Part shown: positions 23,100 to 35,348 of the stretch, piece after piece
How the letters are laid out: each line of letters starts with the position of its first letter
How positions within the stretch are numbered: position 1 is the stretch's first letter
Position numbers and translations under genes: made by a program
The notes under the pieces: model-generated
Database searches by the model: none
What the model saw: the letters and a program-made list of their open reading frames with translations, nothing else
Told to the model about the DNA's origin: nothing
Assembly (NCBI GenBank): GCA_039090855.1
Contig: CM077005.1
Coordinates: 78,302,607 to 78,366,606 of the forward strand
From: Macrothele yani
Lineage: Eukaryota > Arthropoda > Arachnida > Araneae > Macrothelidae
Direction: 5' to 3'
DNA: 64,000 nt

Positions 23100-23264
23100 C
23101 AGTGGCGTAGCCAGAAATTTCTTAAGGGGGGGGGGGGGTCCATGGGTTTGGTTCATTGGTGGAAGTCCCATGTATACATATATATCGCTTTAAATCCATA
23201 CTAAATCTCCCCTCAAGGGGGAGGGGGTCCGGACCCGAGGACCACTCCCTTGGCTACGTCTATG
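23100..23264. mobile_element. Small hAT-type MITE (165 bp)
   Basis: Ends CAGTGGCGTAGCCAG and CTTGGCTACGTCTATG are inverted relative to each other. They are flanked by GTAACAAT (23092-23099) and GTAGCAAT (23265-23272), an 8-bp duplication with one change. The interior has poly-G stretches. No coding capacity. Confidence 0.7.
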
Positions 23265-24690
23265 GTAGCAATTGTTTCGTTAAAAACTGGTGCCAGCAAT
23301 TCTAATTCATGACAATTGTTTCATTAAAAGCTCCAATTACAATCGATGCAAACTGAAAACAACTATTGGACTAACATCTTTCAGCTGCACTGCCCACATC
23401 AACCACGTATTAAGTTGCTGCGAAAGTGCTACACTGTATCATAAAAAAGTTCACAGAAAAAGATTTCCTAAATCCTGGTAACACACCTGCTTTATTACAC
23501 TGTTATTGATAGTTAGCAAAAAAACAATGAAACATTGAGGGCTAATTTTTTTTTCATCTTGTTGATGCGTAGTTTGGTGTAATACATATGTGAATTCTTT
23601 GAGTCGAAACTTTAGTTTGATCGGTTTTTACCATTGTAAGGCATCTTTGCTTTTTTTTTTTTTTTTTGTTATTTTCACTCTGTCTTCTTTGAAAGGCTTC
23701 CCTGAACGCAGTTGCAGTTGAGGATAATTCCTCTTCTACCTTCGTCAGCGTCTCCAAACACCAAGGTGGAGCAAAAGCAAGACAAACGCTGTTTGAAAGA
23801 AACTTTCTCGGCAGGAAAATTAGAACCGCACTACACAAACTTTCAAAACCCATTCTGTGTGACAACAGAATCTGATGTAACTATTCTTTCAAAAATTAAA
23901 ATACATCGGCTAAAAATAAATAAACAAATAGATGAGTGAAATATAGATCATGCCACGAAAAACTCAGGTGTAATGAACGACGCGTCTTCAGAAAAAAACA
24001 TCTCAAATTAGTACGAGTATGATTCATTATGTCTAAAAACTTTGGCAATGGAGATATATGTTTCTCGTATATTACTGTTAGCTGGTGGCGGAAGTCTGTG
24101 CTAGGAACTTCTGGATAACTTTCGTTATGGAAACTGCTATACGTTGCTAAAATATTTTTTCACCCCGTTTCATAGGAACTGTGACAGAACAAACGCATGT
24201 TAACTCCACCAAACATAAAAGTTGTCCTTAGAAGAAACAGAAAATTTAAGCAATCTCTCATTACCCGTTAAGATGTTCATTAAGGAACAGTTAATCCGTG
24301 AGAGAAATTTCATATGAAATCGAAGCCATGACTGGTATGGGTCATTTTCTGCAAGACCAAGACATTTTTTTTCCAAATGCACTAGACTGCTTGGATAATA
24401 AGTGTATATAACAGCCAAGGGAGTTTACGTTGAGAAATGAACAGGGAATCATATTGCTATGAATTACTTTTACATGTCAGAATATTGACATTTTGTGCAG
24501 TCTTATAACATGAATTTACAGTGAACGCCTATGTGCATAAAGTTGTGCAAACAAAAGCTTAAACTGTACCTTTAGAAATTAAATAGCGACGGGTCGCAAA
24601 AGTGTTTAATTTTCTAATTGATTTTTTTTTTGGGGGGGGGAGGATTTCTTTTCTTTTTTGAGTAGTGAGGGAATAAAATATTTAAAAACA
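23265..24690. other. Intron sequence without recognised genes
   Basis: Mostly AT-rich, with homopolymer T at 23648-23669 and a G run near 24636. No transposon or coding signal was recognised. Confidence 0.5.
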
Positions 24691-24835
24691 ATTTCTCCGA
24701 CATTTTGCCCACGCCGGGCATCGAACCCGGGTCCCCTCATTCCAGAATAAGTTGCTCTCCCAACTGAGCTACGCGGACGTCTTGCTGCTATCTGCCTTTA
24801 TCTCATGTGCGTCCTGCGGATCAGGTACGTCACAT
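24690..24835 (-). repeat. tRNA-like dispersed repeat, family A, copy 3
   Basis: The tRNA-like core is 24707-24778, with box A TAGCTCAGTTGGGAG and box B GGTTCGATGCC. Flanks match the copies near 1900 and 2300 (ATTTCTCCGACATTTT; GTGCGTCCTGC and GGTACGTCACA). The anticodon arm pairs as CTTAT/ATGAG around only six loop bases, so it is not a normal tRNA. Confidence 0.75.
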
Positions 24836-24931
24836 CTCTGAATTTTAAATGCGTATTATGCAAGATACGTCTGCCTTTCTTATGATATGAAACTCAAATT
24901 AAGTGGCGAAATTAAGTCAAACATAATTACA

Positions 24932-26334
24932 CACTGCTGACCACCTAAAATGCAACACCAAGAAGGACACCAGATAGCAAAGCCAGATTTACTGGACACA
25001 TAACAACAGATACAAAGATGAAACGATTGAGCTTACAGGCCTGTGCGAATTGCGGAACACGCACACATCAATAGTTCGTGTGGCCCCCATGGCTGGCAAT
25101 AACGGCCGCTACACGCCGCAGCATCGAACGAAATAGGCTTTGGATGTGGGCTTGGGGTATGTAGGTCCAGGCTACTTCCACACGTTGCCACAGTTCATCA
25201 GGCGTAGCCGCGGGTGGTGTTTGCCGGGCCACTCGGTTGCCGATCAGCGACCAGACGTGTTCGATGGGCGACATATAGGGAGAACAGGTGGGCCACGGAA
25301 GCAGTGACACCTGGTGGGCCGTGAAGAATTGTTGCACTATGCGTGCCACGTGCGGGTGCGCATTGTCCTGTTGAAACATGGCCCCTGTCAGGTCCTGCAG
25401 GTAAGGGAGGACTACAGGCTCCAATACGTCGGAGAATTAGCGGTGTCTGTTGAGTATACCGGCGATGCGTACCAGAGGGGTGCGGATGTCATATCCAATT
25501 GCGCATATAACGCCAAGTGACGGACCGGTATGGCGCTGCATAATGCAGCCGTCATACAGTCTCTCGCCGCGGTGCCGCCACACGCGGATCCGACCATCGT
25601 GGTGTTGCAGGCAGAAGCGGGATTCGTCGGAGAAGACAATGTCATGCCATCCCGTAGTCCAGGTGCGGCGTTCAACGGCCCGCTGCCGCCGCACTCGGCG
25701 GTGGTGTAACGTCAATGGTAATCGGAGTAATGGGCGTCGTGCGAAAATTCCCCGCTCCTGCAGACGACGTCGAACGGTACGTGCTGACATAGGTTTTTGC
25801 GCAACACGCCTTAATTCCTGCGCTAACGTTCGTAATGTGGAGGTGCGAGCCGTCAACGCCCGCCGCACAACATGCCAGTCCTCTCGTCAGGTGCTGTGCC
25901 GCGGCTGCGGCAATCGCTCACGTCGGTCCGTCCGTCCCTCCTGCACCCACCGAATCCATACTCGCCTCACTGTGGCTGGATGTCGTCCCACACGGGCGCC
26001 AATGTCTCGGTACGACAAACCGCTGTCGCGATAAGCAACTATTCGTCCTCTGTCGAACTCCAAAACGTGCTGGAATGACTGCCGTATTCTGCGACGAGGC
26101 GTCATGAAGCTTCCCACGCACAGGTCGGGCAACGCAACACACTTCCACTACTTACACCCCGCCTTCTGTGCACCCTTCTTATAGTGCTTCTCGGTGGCGT
26201 GCCGGGTGCACATGATTTGTGTATGGCCTGCAATGCTAATCGTTTGCATGTCCTCTCGCGGGCGACGCATGCTGCGAATTTCAGGCCAATCGGATGCTTT
26301 CTTCTTGGTGTTGCATTTTGGGTGGCCAGCAGTG
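24932..26334 (-). mobile_element. Tc1-like DNA transposon (T5)
   Basis: Inverted repeats CACTGCTGACCACCTAAAAT and CACTGCTGGCCACCCAAAAT (complement on the right) bound 1403 bp. The right flank is TA (26335); the left flank is CA, a mutated TA. The family is the same as T3 (9283). Confidence 0.92.
25068..26105 (-). pseudogene. Tc1-like transposase pseudogene of T5
   Basis: From the Met at 26105 (MTPRRRIRQSFQHVLEFDRG) one single frame runs to 25068 with only two stops, at 25887-25889 and 25437-25439. It shows the helix-turn-helix region (LSYRDIGARVGRHPATVRRV), IVFSDESRFCLQ, MFQQDNAHPH and SPYMSPIEHVW, so all three catalytic regions are present. It ends with the usual SHGGHTNY. Damage is only two nonsense mutations, so it may be a recent insertion. 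Confidence 0.88.
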
Positions 26335-26340
26335 TATATA

Positions 26341-27767
26341 CATTCATTGTCATAAAAATCCGCGCACCATGAAAAAGGCGTCAAATTGAAATGAGATTTC
26401 AGTAGTGAGATGGCACATACCAAGGACAGAAGTGATTAGAATATCACAGCAGCAGTACGATTTCACGCGGACATACGGTACACTTCCGGTCAGCGTTAGT
26501 ATCGCGTCGGACAGCCTCGTGCTCTGATACATGGGGCGATACGGTCCGGCATGGAGTCAAAGAGACACCGTATGTTATCCTGGAACAGATTGGCCCACAC
26601 TTCGTGCAACTGACGCTCTAAATCACGAACACTGGAACATGGAGAAAGCTGGCGTACCATCTGATCCCACACGTGTTTGATGGGCGAGATATCAGGCGTT
26701 CTGGCAGGTCACGAAAGTGTCGAAGCATGATGTAGACAGTCCTGGGAAACCCGAGCCGTGTGAGATCGGGCATTATGTTTTCGCAAAATGGCTCCGGGCT
26801 GCCCGTCGGGAAAGGCAACACATGGGGCCGCAGGATCTCCTGTACGTAGCGTTGGGCTGTCAACGTCCCTCGGATCACTGCGAAGGAAGTCCGGCTGTCA
26901 TACGCGATGATTCCCTGGACAATCACGCATGCAGTTCCGGACGTGTGCAGCTGTACAGTGAGGTTGGGACTGTAGCGCTCACCTGCGGTCCTCCACACTC
27001 TGACACGGTGGTCGTCCTTTCCCATACAGAAGCGGGATTCGTCGCTGAACACTATACGTCGCCAGTCCGTAGCATTCCACATTGCTCGCTGCTGACACCA
27101 CTGCAATCGACGGCGACGATGGTCAGGTGTTAATGGCAGAAAACGTAAGGGCCGTCGAGATTGCAGATTTGTCTCTGCCAGGCGTCTGGAAATGGTTCTG
27201 GTGGATACAGGAGTCCCTTGTACAGCCTCCACATATCTCTGGATATTGGACAAGGACGTCGTTGGATCTGAGCATGCCGCTGTCACGATCCCACGGTCCT
27301 CTCGGCTGGCGGTGTGTCTGGGGTCATCCAGAGCCAGTCCGCCATGTCTAGGTGCTTTCCCGCGTCCATTGCTCCCAACACGATTGTACCGTACTGTCCG
27401 ACCGGCCCAAATGGCGGCCGATTCGGAGCGCCGGTCACCCTGACTCTCTCATCCCTACGATAAGACCTCTTTCAAACTCCGTCAGTTGCCCGTACGCACA
27501 TCTACGGCGGCTCCTCGACATGTCTATCGCAGGGACCTCACCTGACCCTTACCGTGCACTTAGACACGAATGTGGAGTCCCCTGCGCGGCACCTTATAAG
27601 CTTCAAGGATTGCGATTGCATCGCCGGTCTTGGACGCGCGGGCATGCGGGTTCGTACGAGACTTTAATCATTTGCATGTCTGCCCTCCCCGTAGCTATTT
27701 GCCGAGTTTCGCGTTAAACGCACTTTTTTTTTGTGTGTGTGTGCTCGGATGTTTATGACAATGAGTG
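26341..27767 (-). mobile_element. Tc1-like DNA transposon (T6), inserted next to T5
   Basis: Ends CATTCATTGTCATAAAAATC and the complement of CACTCATTGTCATAAACATC bound 1427 bp, with TA at 26339-26340 and 27768-27769. Only TATATA separates it from T5. The family is related to those at 33934 and 51583. Confidence 0.9.
26618..27286 (-). pseudogene. Tc1-like transposase pseudogene of T6
   Basis: The open part covers PVSTRTISRRLAETNLQSRR, then WNATDWRRIVFSDESRFCM (first Asp), and the linker LTAQRYVQEILRPHVLPF. Frameshift then distorts the second motif. In the neighbouring frame it reads HNARSHTARV, so the Asp has become His, and the third motif is PIKHVWDQ, with Lys for Glu. Two catalytic residues are thus lost. 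Confidence 0.85.
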
Positions 27768-28639
27768 TATTAAATATAAAATAAGATAACTATTGAGCCT
27801 TATTTTAGGAGTTGAAGAAACGATATTTTTTTAATGAAAGTGGTGATAGGAAATGAACAAAATATTTTGAAGGAGAGTGATTCGAAGTAAAAGTAAAGAT
27901 ACGCTTCAGACGTAGAAGATAACACTCTATTTCTTATACAGTGTTACAAGAATTTCAGTGTTACAGTGTTTACAAGTCTTCACTAAGTGTGATATCTATA
28001 CTGTATGGAAAAGTATTTCAGCGTCACCTACAGAACGAAATTTCAAAAGTTTAAGAAAATCCATTTCTGTGTCCCCCAACAGTAATTTCTCTCAATTTTG
28101 CCAAGATATGTTTATGCGTTTGAAGTCTGCACGTTATATTTATTTTGTTATATTGATGACTAAAGAAAGAAACGAAGCTCACGTATCATATTATTTCGGA
28201 GATACTGCAATAACATTACTACGACAATGTGATTACAGCTGGTTTTGATTTGCTTTTTGATTCTTGCAGGAACTGGAACAAGTTGAACTGCGCTTGGAAA
28301 ACTTTCACTGAAAGTGACGTCATAACAACTACTCATTTCTTCCAAAACTTTAATCGCTGAATCTATTGCCTTTTTTGATCAATGTTAATAATTTGTGAAT
28401 ACTAACACAGGGATTTCTTATTGTCCGGAACAAACATTTGTAGGTGTAAATTTTAAGAGAGAAGTGTTCTGTTCTTGCTCAAAGTACAAGTTATCTAGCG
28501 CGATTGAATTGTCACTAGTGGTCGAGTGTAAATGCAGTCTTTCTGGCGGATAAATGTGATCGGAGTTGCTCTGGTGGTTCAGGGTGACCAGAATCGCTCT
28601 CACGATAAAGTACACAGTCGTATCAAAATAATATGACCT

Positions 28640-29240
28640 CTTACCTAATAATGGGAATGACCACCCTTGGTCCGGATGAGAGCGACGAGACGACGTGGCA
28701 AGGACACAATGAGGCTCTGAAAGGTTGCCCGAGGCACACATACCCATTCGGAATGCAGCAGAGCACGGAGGTCCCGGAGATGAGGTAGTCGTGGGTCGGC
28801 ACGTCGAACCTGTCGATCTAAATATTACCTCAAGTGCTCTATGGGATTGAGGTCGGGCGATTCCGCCGTAGAAGGGAGGACGGAGACATCGCTGTCGTAT
28901 TCCTGGAATAAGTTACGCACCCCCTTAGCGACGTGGCACGGCGCATTGTCCTGTTGGTAGACACCATCACCACCAGGGTAAACGTTCAACATGAAGGGAT
29001 GCATGTTTGAAGCGAGGAGGGATAGGCAGCCATTGGCGTGCAAGGACCACATCCAGTGGTGCCAGCGGTCCCAGGCATACCAGGAAAACATCCCCCAGAC
29101 ATGCACACTGCCACCGCCGGTCTTTACTTGACGGACAAGCGTGTTCGGGTGTTGATTCTCGTACATAGGTATCCAGATACCCCAGGATACCTATTGTCAC
29201 CTCATCGAATCGACGCTTCGCCGAGTGGCCACTGTTTCGC
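28640..29240 (-). mobile_element. Tc1-like fragment (C-terminal half)
   Basis: Minus-strand frame 28825-29166 holds GGGSVHVWGMFSW, VYQQDNAPCHVAKGV and [11 protein letters not shown], so the second and third catalytic motifs are intact. The first Asp region is only suggested near 29200 and the DNA-binding half is missing. No terminal repeats were found, so borders are approximate. Confidence 0.75.
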
Positions 29241-29514
29241 GGCCTAAATTCCTAGCCACTGTTTCCTACAGCTTATTGGGTAGTGACTCATTAGTGTATA
29301 GACATCTTTGTGAAGACTTCACTAGTTTCTTGGTGTATTCTTGATTTTTGAATATGTATTCATAGCAGCTGCACACGCGCTGTACTGGTACTGCACATAA
29401 TTCGCAGTTCTGTTCAGTTTTCTGTTTGTTCCTGTATTTATGACTAATTCTATTATTTCGGATTTCATCAAAATATTTGATTTGTTTTTTACGCTTTCCA
29501 GCCGTAGGTTGAAG

Positions 29515-29998
29515 AAGCGTATATGCTCCAGCTTTGTCCGTCCTTCCATCCGTCCGCACGATAACTGGCGTAAAAATGGTTCGATTTCGATGAAATTTTA
29601 GTATGTGGTAGGGGACCACTTGGGAACGAACCCTATTGAAAATGGGACAAATGGGGCCAAAGGTCGTCACGACGTAGGAGCGAAATCATTCCATTGTCCT
29701 TATGCGTCACAACTTGCGTAAATATGGTTCGATTACAATGAAAGTTTGCTATGTGGTAGGGGACCACCTGGGGACGAACTCTATTGAAAATGGGACAAAT
29801 TGGGTCAAAGGTCAGGACGTAAGAGCGGGATCATTCCATTGGCTTTATGCGTCATAACTTGCGTAATATGGTTCGATTTCAATGAAATTTTATTATGCGG
29901 TAGGAGACCGCCTGAGGACGAACCCAATTGAAAATGGACGAAATGTTGTCAAAGGTCAGGACATAGGATCGGGATCCATTCCATCACCCTTATCCCAT
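29515..29998. repeat. Tandem repeat block 2 (same family as 1-1190)
   Basis: About three units of ~145 bp start with CGTCCGCACGATAACTGGCG. The AAAGGTC motif is kept in each unit. The block ends at CATCACCCTTATCCCATG where a fold-back follows. Confidence 0.85.
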
Positions 29999-30069
29999 GT
30001 TATTAAGGTGGAATTCAAGTAATTTTGCTTCCTATATTTCCAATGGAAAAACTTTTGTGCACATTTCCT

Positions 30070-30440
30070 TCACAATTAATGTGTTCCCAAGGATGAAAAT
30101 TTGAACATCGATTAAAATAACTTCATATTATAACTTGGAAAACTTAATATTTTCTAAAACATAACCATAATTATATTAAAAATCAATAACTTTTCCTTTG
30201 GTGGTGTTGAAACCAGGAAAAAAATGGCGCGACCTGTACTTTGATGACGTCAGTGGACAAATAAAAGTTGGATTGCATAATTACGGTTATGGTTCAGAAA
30301 ATATTAAGTATTCCAATTTATGAAATGAAGCTATTTTAATCATGTTAAAATTTTAATCTTTGGGAACGCATTAATTGTCCAGAACAAAAATGGCGCGACC
30401 TGTATTTTCATGACGTCAGTAGACAAACAAATGTGCGGAT
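30070..30440. repeat. Fold-back element between tandem-repeat blocks
   Basis: ACAATTAATGTGTTCCCAA and following bases to about 30176 are repeated inverted at about 30275-30380, with ~85% identity over 100 bp. A segment ATGGCGCGACCTGT plus TGACGTCAGT appears both in the spacer (30225-30265) and after the right arm (30390-30425). It sits between blocks 2 and 3, so it may have inserted into one array. Confidence 0.75.
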
Positions 30441-30521
30441 CCTATTAAAGTTTTATGACGTCATACTCTTGCTGGCGATCGCAATTCCCATCTGCCTCCT
30501 TACGTCACGCGTTGTGTGCGT

Positions 30522-31056
30522 ATGTTCGTCCGCACGATAACTGGCGTAAAAATCGTTTGATTTCGATGAAAATTTAGTATGTGGTAGGGGAACACCTGGG
30601 AAGGAACCCTATGGAAAATTGGCGAAATGGGGTGGTCAAAGGTCAGGTCATAGGAGCGGAATCACTTCCATCGCCATTATGCATCATAACTTACGTAAAA
30701 ATGTTTCGATTTGGATGAAATGTTAGTATGTTGTAGGGACCTTCCTGGGGACGAATCCTATTGAAAATGGGCGAAATGGGGTCAAAGGTTAGGACACAGG
30801 AGCGGGATCTATTCCATAGCCCTTATGCATCATAAATTACGTAAAATTGCTTCGATTGCGACAAAACTTTATCATGTTATTTCGGAGGTATACTGAACCA
30901 GTTGTGTTGAATATCATCGAAATGAGATCAAAGGTCAGGGCACAGGAGTGAGATATATTCCACAGCCATTTCCCTCATAACTTGAGTAATGATTTCTAGT
31001 ATGTTGGAAAGCGTATCATAATCAATGCATTGCATGATTTTACTAACTTGTTAGGT
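30522..31056. repeat. Tandem repeat block 3 with both element ends
   Basis: The block starts CGTCCGCACGATAACTGGCG like block 2 and ends in the same unique tail as block 1 (GCATTGCATGATTTTACTAAC). It thus looks like one complete short copy with three to four units inside. AAAGGTC-type motifs recur in each unit. Confidence 0.85.
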
Positions 31057-33933
31057 TTACGAATGTGCGCGGTATTCGTACTTTTAGTTTGTGAAATAAA
31101 TTTCCATTACGAATACGGCTTTTGATTCGCATTCATGAAAGAAAAGATTCTTTCACACGAGCTTTACAAAACATGCAACACACAGTTATAAGTGACCGAT
31201 CAGGTACACTTACATTAGACACTCTACAAAGAAAAATTAGGAAAGAATCTCTCTTATAGAATGTCTTTTTAATTTGTTCTCGTGCCATTGATTTTGAGCA
31301 TTCGTATCCCATTGCCTGTATCTTTATCATATGCTATAGGTGTCGCCATGGTTCTTAAGTATTATTTTGGATTCGTATCCTTGTACAGTTATTTTTTTTT
31401 TTTTCGACAAAGATTTATCGAACTCGAAAGTTTGATGCTGCTGCTAGGCGAACTTCGGCTGGAAGAATACGAACCTGTGAAGTATTGTTGTTCTATCCGT
31501 AATAACAAAATTACCGTCTGTCACTCTGTCAGTCATCTACAAAAAAACTACTGTACGTCGAGACTTGAATTTTGATCTGAACGTGCAGGCGAATGATGGG
31601 GTGTACACCTCTGAAACTTTTTTCGTGAAATTCGAATTTGCCAGTATTTATTTAATTTTCAAAACATTCAACCATTATCGAAATCTGAACTCGCGGTATT
31701 CTGTGCCACATGCTCACTCAACAATATTTCCTTTAATTGTTGCGAATATTATTTCATTGCACTCTTACACAACAATACTTAATTACACTTTACAATAACG
31801 TAACAACTTCTTATTGCACACTAGCGTAAAGTAAGTGAATCTCACGCTAAACGTAATAGAAGCTATTTCAAAAATATGTTTATTATTGGTTTTGCATCTG
31901 ATGAGTGCCAATGTTTCACACACCTACGGGTGGCTTTACCAAAGCAGACTAATACTATATACTTATGCATGAGAACACCTACAGGAGCATAGAAACGACA
32001 ATATTAATAGGTTGTGCACAGGGGCGGATTGACCCCCTGGGACACCGGGACATTTCCCAGTGACCACCCGAAAAATGACCCATTTTCTCGTAATCTTTTA
32101 GTTTGATTTTTTAACAATCGAATAATTATTTTACAACTTATGAATAATAATCGGCAACTACATTTGTGCTTCATATCTCTCTGAAAAGTCATTTCTCGAA
32201 GAAAAAAGCTTTTCTTTCTATCAATAATTTGGGAGTTTGCTCTCAAAAACAGCGAAATTCTCTGCACTTATACAAAAAAAGTGCAGCCGCAACAAGTACG
32301 GTCTTATAAATTAATTAAGAAAAGGCGAACTACAGTATTACGTAGATCGTCGGACTTGAAGCTCAGCGTAATTCGGCTCTACCATCCTTTTCTAATTTTG
32401 ACTGAGACACTGAGACCCATTGTGATGATCCATCATCCCCACACTCTTCTTCACATCCAGACAAAGCAATTGTTCAGCCGAGATATTCCTAAATTCGTGT
32501 CTCTCCCGCATTTATCTTAAAAGCAACAACGATTTACCACAGAACTGGTTCATATGGATCAAACTATGGGTCTACTGAAGGAGGAGGTATCAATACTATA
32601 AACAGAGGTACTAATATGTATTTATTTGGCAACTTCTCACGCAGTGACCAGTGGCTTTTATTTGGCAACTGCTCACGTGATCAGTGACCAAATAAACCTA
32701 AAAATTAATTGCATAGGAAAATTGTCATGTGGCGTGTGCAGACATTTCAACTCTCAGAATACCCTTTATGATGATTAAGTTGGAACCAAAGTTGCCAGAG
32801 ACTCCTGATTTTGTTAAACCACATTTTTCAAACAAAAACATTGTCTGGTACAACACTTCATTTTGAGCGGTTGTTGTACCTGGCAACTTTTTTGTTTGAA
32901 AAATGTGTGGGTTTGATAATGTATTCAATCATGAGTTTGAAAATGCATTTTTCAACAGCTCTCTTTCATTTAGGATTTAATGGAATCCTTTTACATGAAG
33001 GAATTTATGAGGTATTCCCCTGTAGGTACGTGTGGTTTTGTAATGGACAGAAAGACTGGTTGCTTTAGATTAGTAATTGCTTTTGCTGTTTACTGTGTTA
33101 GACTTCGAAGCGTTGCGTATGTCTTTCCGCAGCAGTTGTCGGAGGGTTTGTTTACGTTTCACACCGTAGTTCTTTGTGTGTTTTTATCCTCTATAAATAG
33201 TTACATTATTTAAAAAAGATGCGAATTTTCTCGCATTTCATTTCTTCAAAGGTTAACATTGCTATTCCTCCGTTCTCGCATTCTCCCACCTCATCTTGAC
33301 TATTTGTTTTATCTTGACGAAATCTGGATACATCAAAAATCTGCAATGGAACATGATTGACTGTCAAGGAACTCATATCACATGTCATCAAAGCATTATC
33401 ATGAATTGGCCGTGCTACAGTACACCGTGTTTGTATTCCACGCTTTCCAATTCTTCCATCTGACCTTCCATTTCATTTTAAAGGTTATAGCTTCTTGTTC
33501 TGCTCAGTTTCACCATCACTGTCAACAAGACGCAAGGTCAATCGTGAAAAGTTTTTGGCTCAACCTGTAAAGCTCATGCTTTTCCCATGGCCATCTCTGT
33601 GTTGGTTGCTCCTGAGTTGGTACAAATAGAAGCCTCTTCATATCGGCTGCAACTAACTATACGAACACTCAACATTGTTGATACAGAGGCTCTTGAAGGA
33701 TAAATTTACTTCCGCTTCGGAATAACTGCACATTTTACTGATCACAATACGACAAAAATTATAGGTGTTTCAAACATTTCAAATTCCCTACTTTCAGAGC
33801 CGGTAAAGACTCATGGTTTCAGTCAATTTTGCCAGAACAAGTAGGCCTATAGATTTTGCTCGTATTGTTCAGCCCCCCTTTTTTTTTTTTGATTACCGGA
33901 ACGTATTTCAATTAGTTGTTTACGTGCAATATG
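31057..33933. other. Intron sequence without recognised genes
   Basis: AT-rich. It contains an imperfect hairpin (32814-32918) and a CAGGGGCGG-type possible hAT end near 32020, but no partner end was found. No coding signal recognised. Confidence 0.5.
32814..32918. repeat. Imperfect inverted repeat, ~45-bp arms
   Basis: The left arm around AACCACATTTTTCAAACAAA is matched by its complement around TTTGTTTGAAAAATGTGTGG, with GTACAACA near the loop. Probable MITE or hairpin remnant. Confidence 0.65.
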
Positions 33934-35348
33934 CACTCACGGACAATGAAATTTGCGCACTAAGAAGGAAGCATCGGATTGAACTGAAATTTTATGGACG
34001 TAATGATACAGATGAATGATACACATGATGGGCAAAAACAGAGCTACAGGACAATTACAGAGGGATCTGTGGCACAAAATCCGGTCATCTTCTGTAGCGC
34101 ATCTCACCGCCTCATGTGACGATACATGCTGCAATACGATCCAGCATGGAGGCGAACAGACGCCTGATGTTGTCCTGCGGCAGACTGGCCCACACGTGTT
34201 TGACGGTGTGCTCCAAATCCCAGATGTGATAGTGTAGCACGGCGGCAGCTGGCGTTTCAACTGGTCCCACACATGCTATGTAGGGGACATGTCCGAGAAG
34301 CTGGCAGGCCATGGAAGTGTCTGGATATGACGTAGGTAGTCCTGGGTAACCCGAGTCGTGTGCGGGCGGGCATTATCCTGCTGGTATAGGGCACTTGGGA
34401 TCCTTTCTAGGAACGGGGACACATGGGGCCGTAGGATCTCATCCACATACCGCTGGCCCGTCAATGATCCACGTACCACTCCCAGAGCTGATCGGCTATC
34501 GTAGGCTATATCTCCCCAGACCGTAATGCCTGCAGTGGAGAAGGTGTGGCGCTCGATAGCGAGGTTTTGATTGCACCATTGACCCGGGGACCTCCACACC
34601 CTGACACGATGATCATCTGTCCCCAAAACGAAACGGCAGTAATCGCTAAACACCACACGTCGCCAGTATGTGGCGTTCCACGTCGCTTTGGGCTCGCACC
34701 ACTGCACACGGAGCCGGCGATATTCCAGTGTTAATGGCAGTACATGTGAGTGGCTCTGGGATCGCAGATTCGCTTCCGCGAGGCGTGGGGATATAGTTCG
34801 TGGGCACACAGAAGACGCTACATCTGCCTGTATGTGGACTGGGTTCCCGTCTGATCCGTTCATGCCTGGCGCACGATCCGTCGATCTCTCTAACGGTGGT
34901 CCTCCTGGTCCGTCGGGAGCCTGTCCGCCGTGTGGCAGTGTCGTCACGTGCCCACTGCTCCCAACACAGTCGGACGGTATGGTCAGAACGACCACGTGGC
35001 GGGCTATACGGCGTGCCGACCACCCTGCGGTTTTCAGCCCGATGATCAGGCCTCTCTCAAAGTCCGTAAGTTCCGTAAATAGATGTCTCTGACGTCTACC
35101 CAGCATTCTTGTCACTCTGTACTCCTGCTTACGTAGACAGGTGCTTTTCGTTTACATGGAGCATCGACTACACGCCGGTTTATAAGGCTGCCGGTTCGTG
35201 CTTGCAGCGCCACCACAGGGTGCGCGGTCATGCGCAATCGTTCCAAACGTGGATCAGTTGCATATAAGCATGCACTCTAGCTAGTTGCAAAGTTTCGCGG
35301 TTGTAGCATGTTTTCTTCTAGGTGTGCAAATTTCCTTGTCCGTGAGTG
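33934..35348 (-). mobile_element. Tc1-like DNA transposon (T7)
   Basis: Ends CACTCACGGACAATGAAATT and the complement of CACTCACGGACAAGGAAATT bound 1415 bp. TA is kept on the right (35349) but is TG on the left. Same family as the element at 51583-52966. Confidence 0.92.
33937..35115 (-). pseudogene. Tc1-like transposase pseudogene, stop at the catalytic Glu codon
   Basis: The start at 35115 gives MTRMLGRRQRHLFTELTDFE, then FERGLIIGL. The 279-codon frame holds WRRVVFSDYCRFVLG (first Asp region with Tyr-Cys instead of Glu-Ser after it) and YQQDNARPHTTRV. It stops at 34276-34278 within SDMSP-T-stop, directly before HVWDQ. The stop TAG occupies exactly the place of the family's catalytic Glu (PIEHVWDQ). 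The frame then stays open past HVWDQLKRQ. A single GAG-to-TAG change would explain it. Confidence 0.9.

Noticed and set aside
27958..28248. Open frame of 96 codons (MLQCLQVFTKC)
   Set aside because: No recognised domain, splice context or codon pattern; likely chance in AT-rich DNA.
31282..31575. Hydrophobic open frame of 97 codons
   Set aside because: AT-rich low-complexity translation without a recognised family.
32015..32060. hAT element starting CAGGGGCGGATTGACC
   Set aside because: The end looks like a hAT terminus, but no matching second end or TSD could be found.
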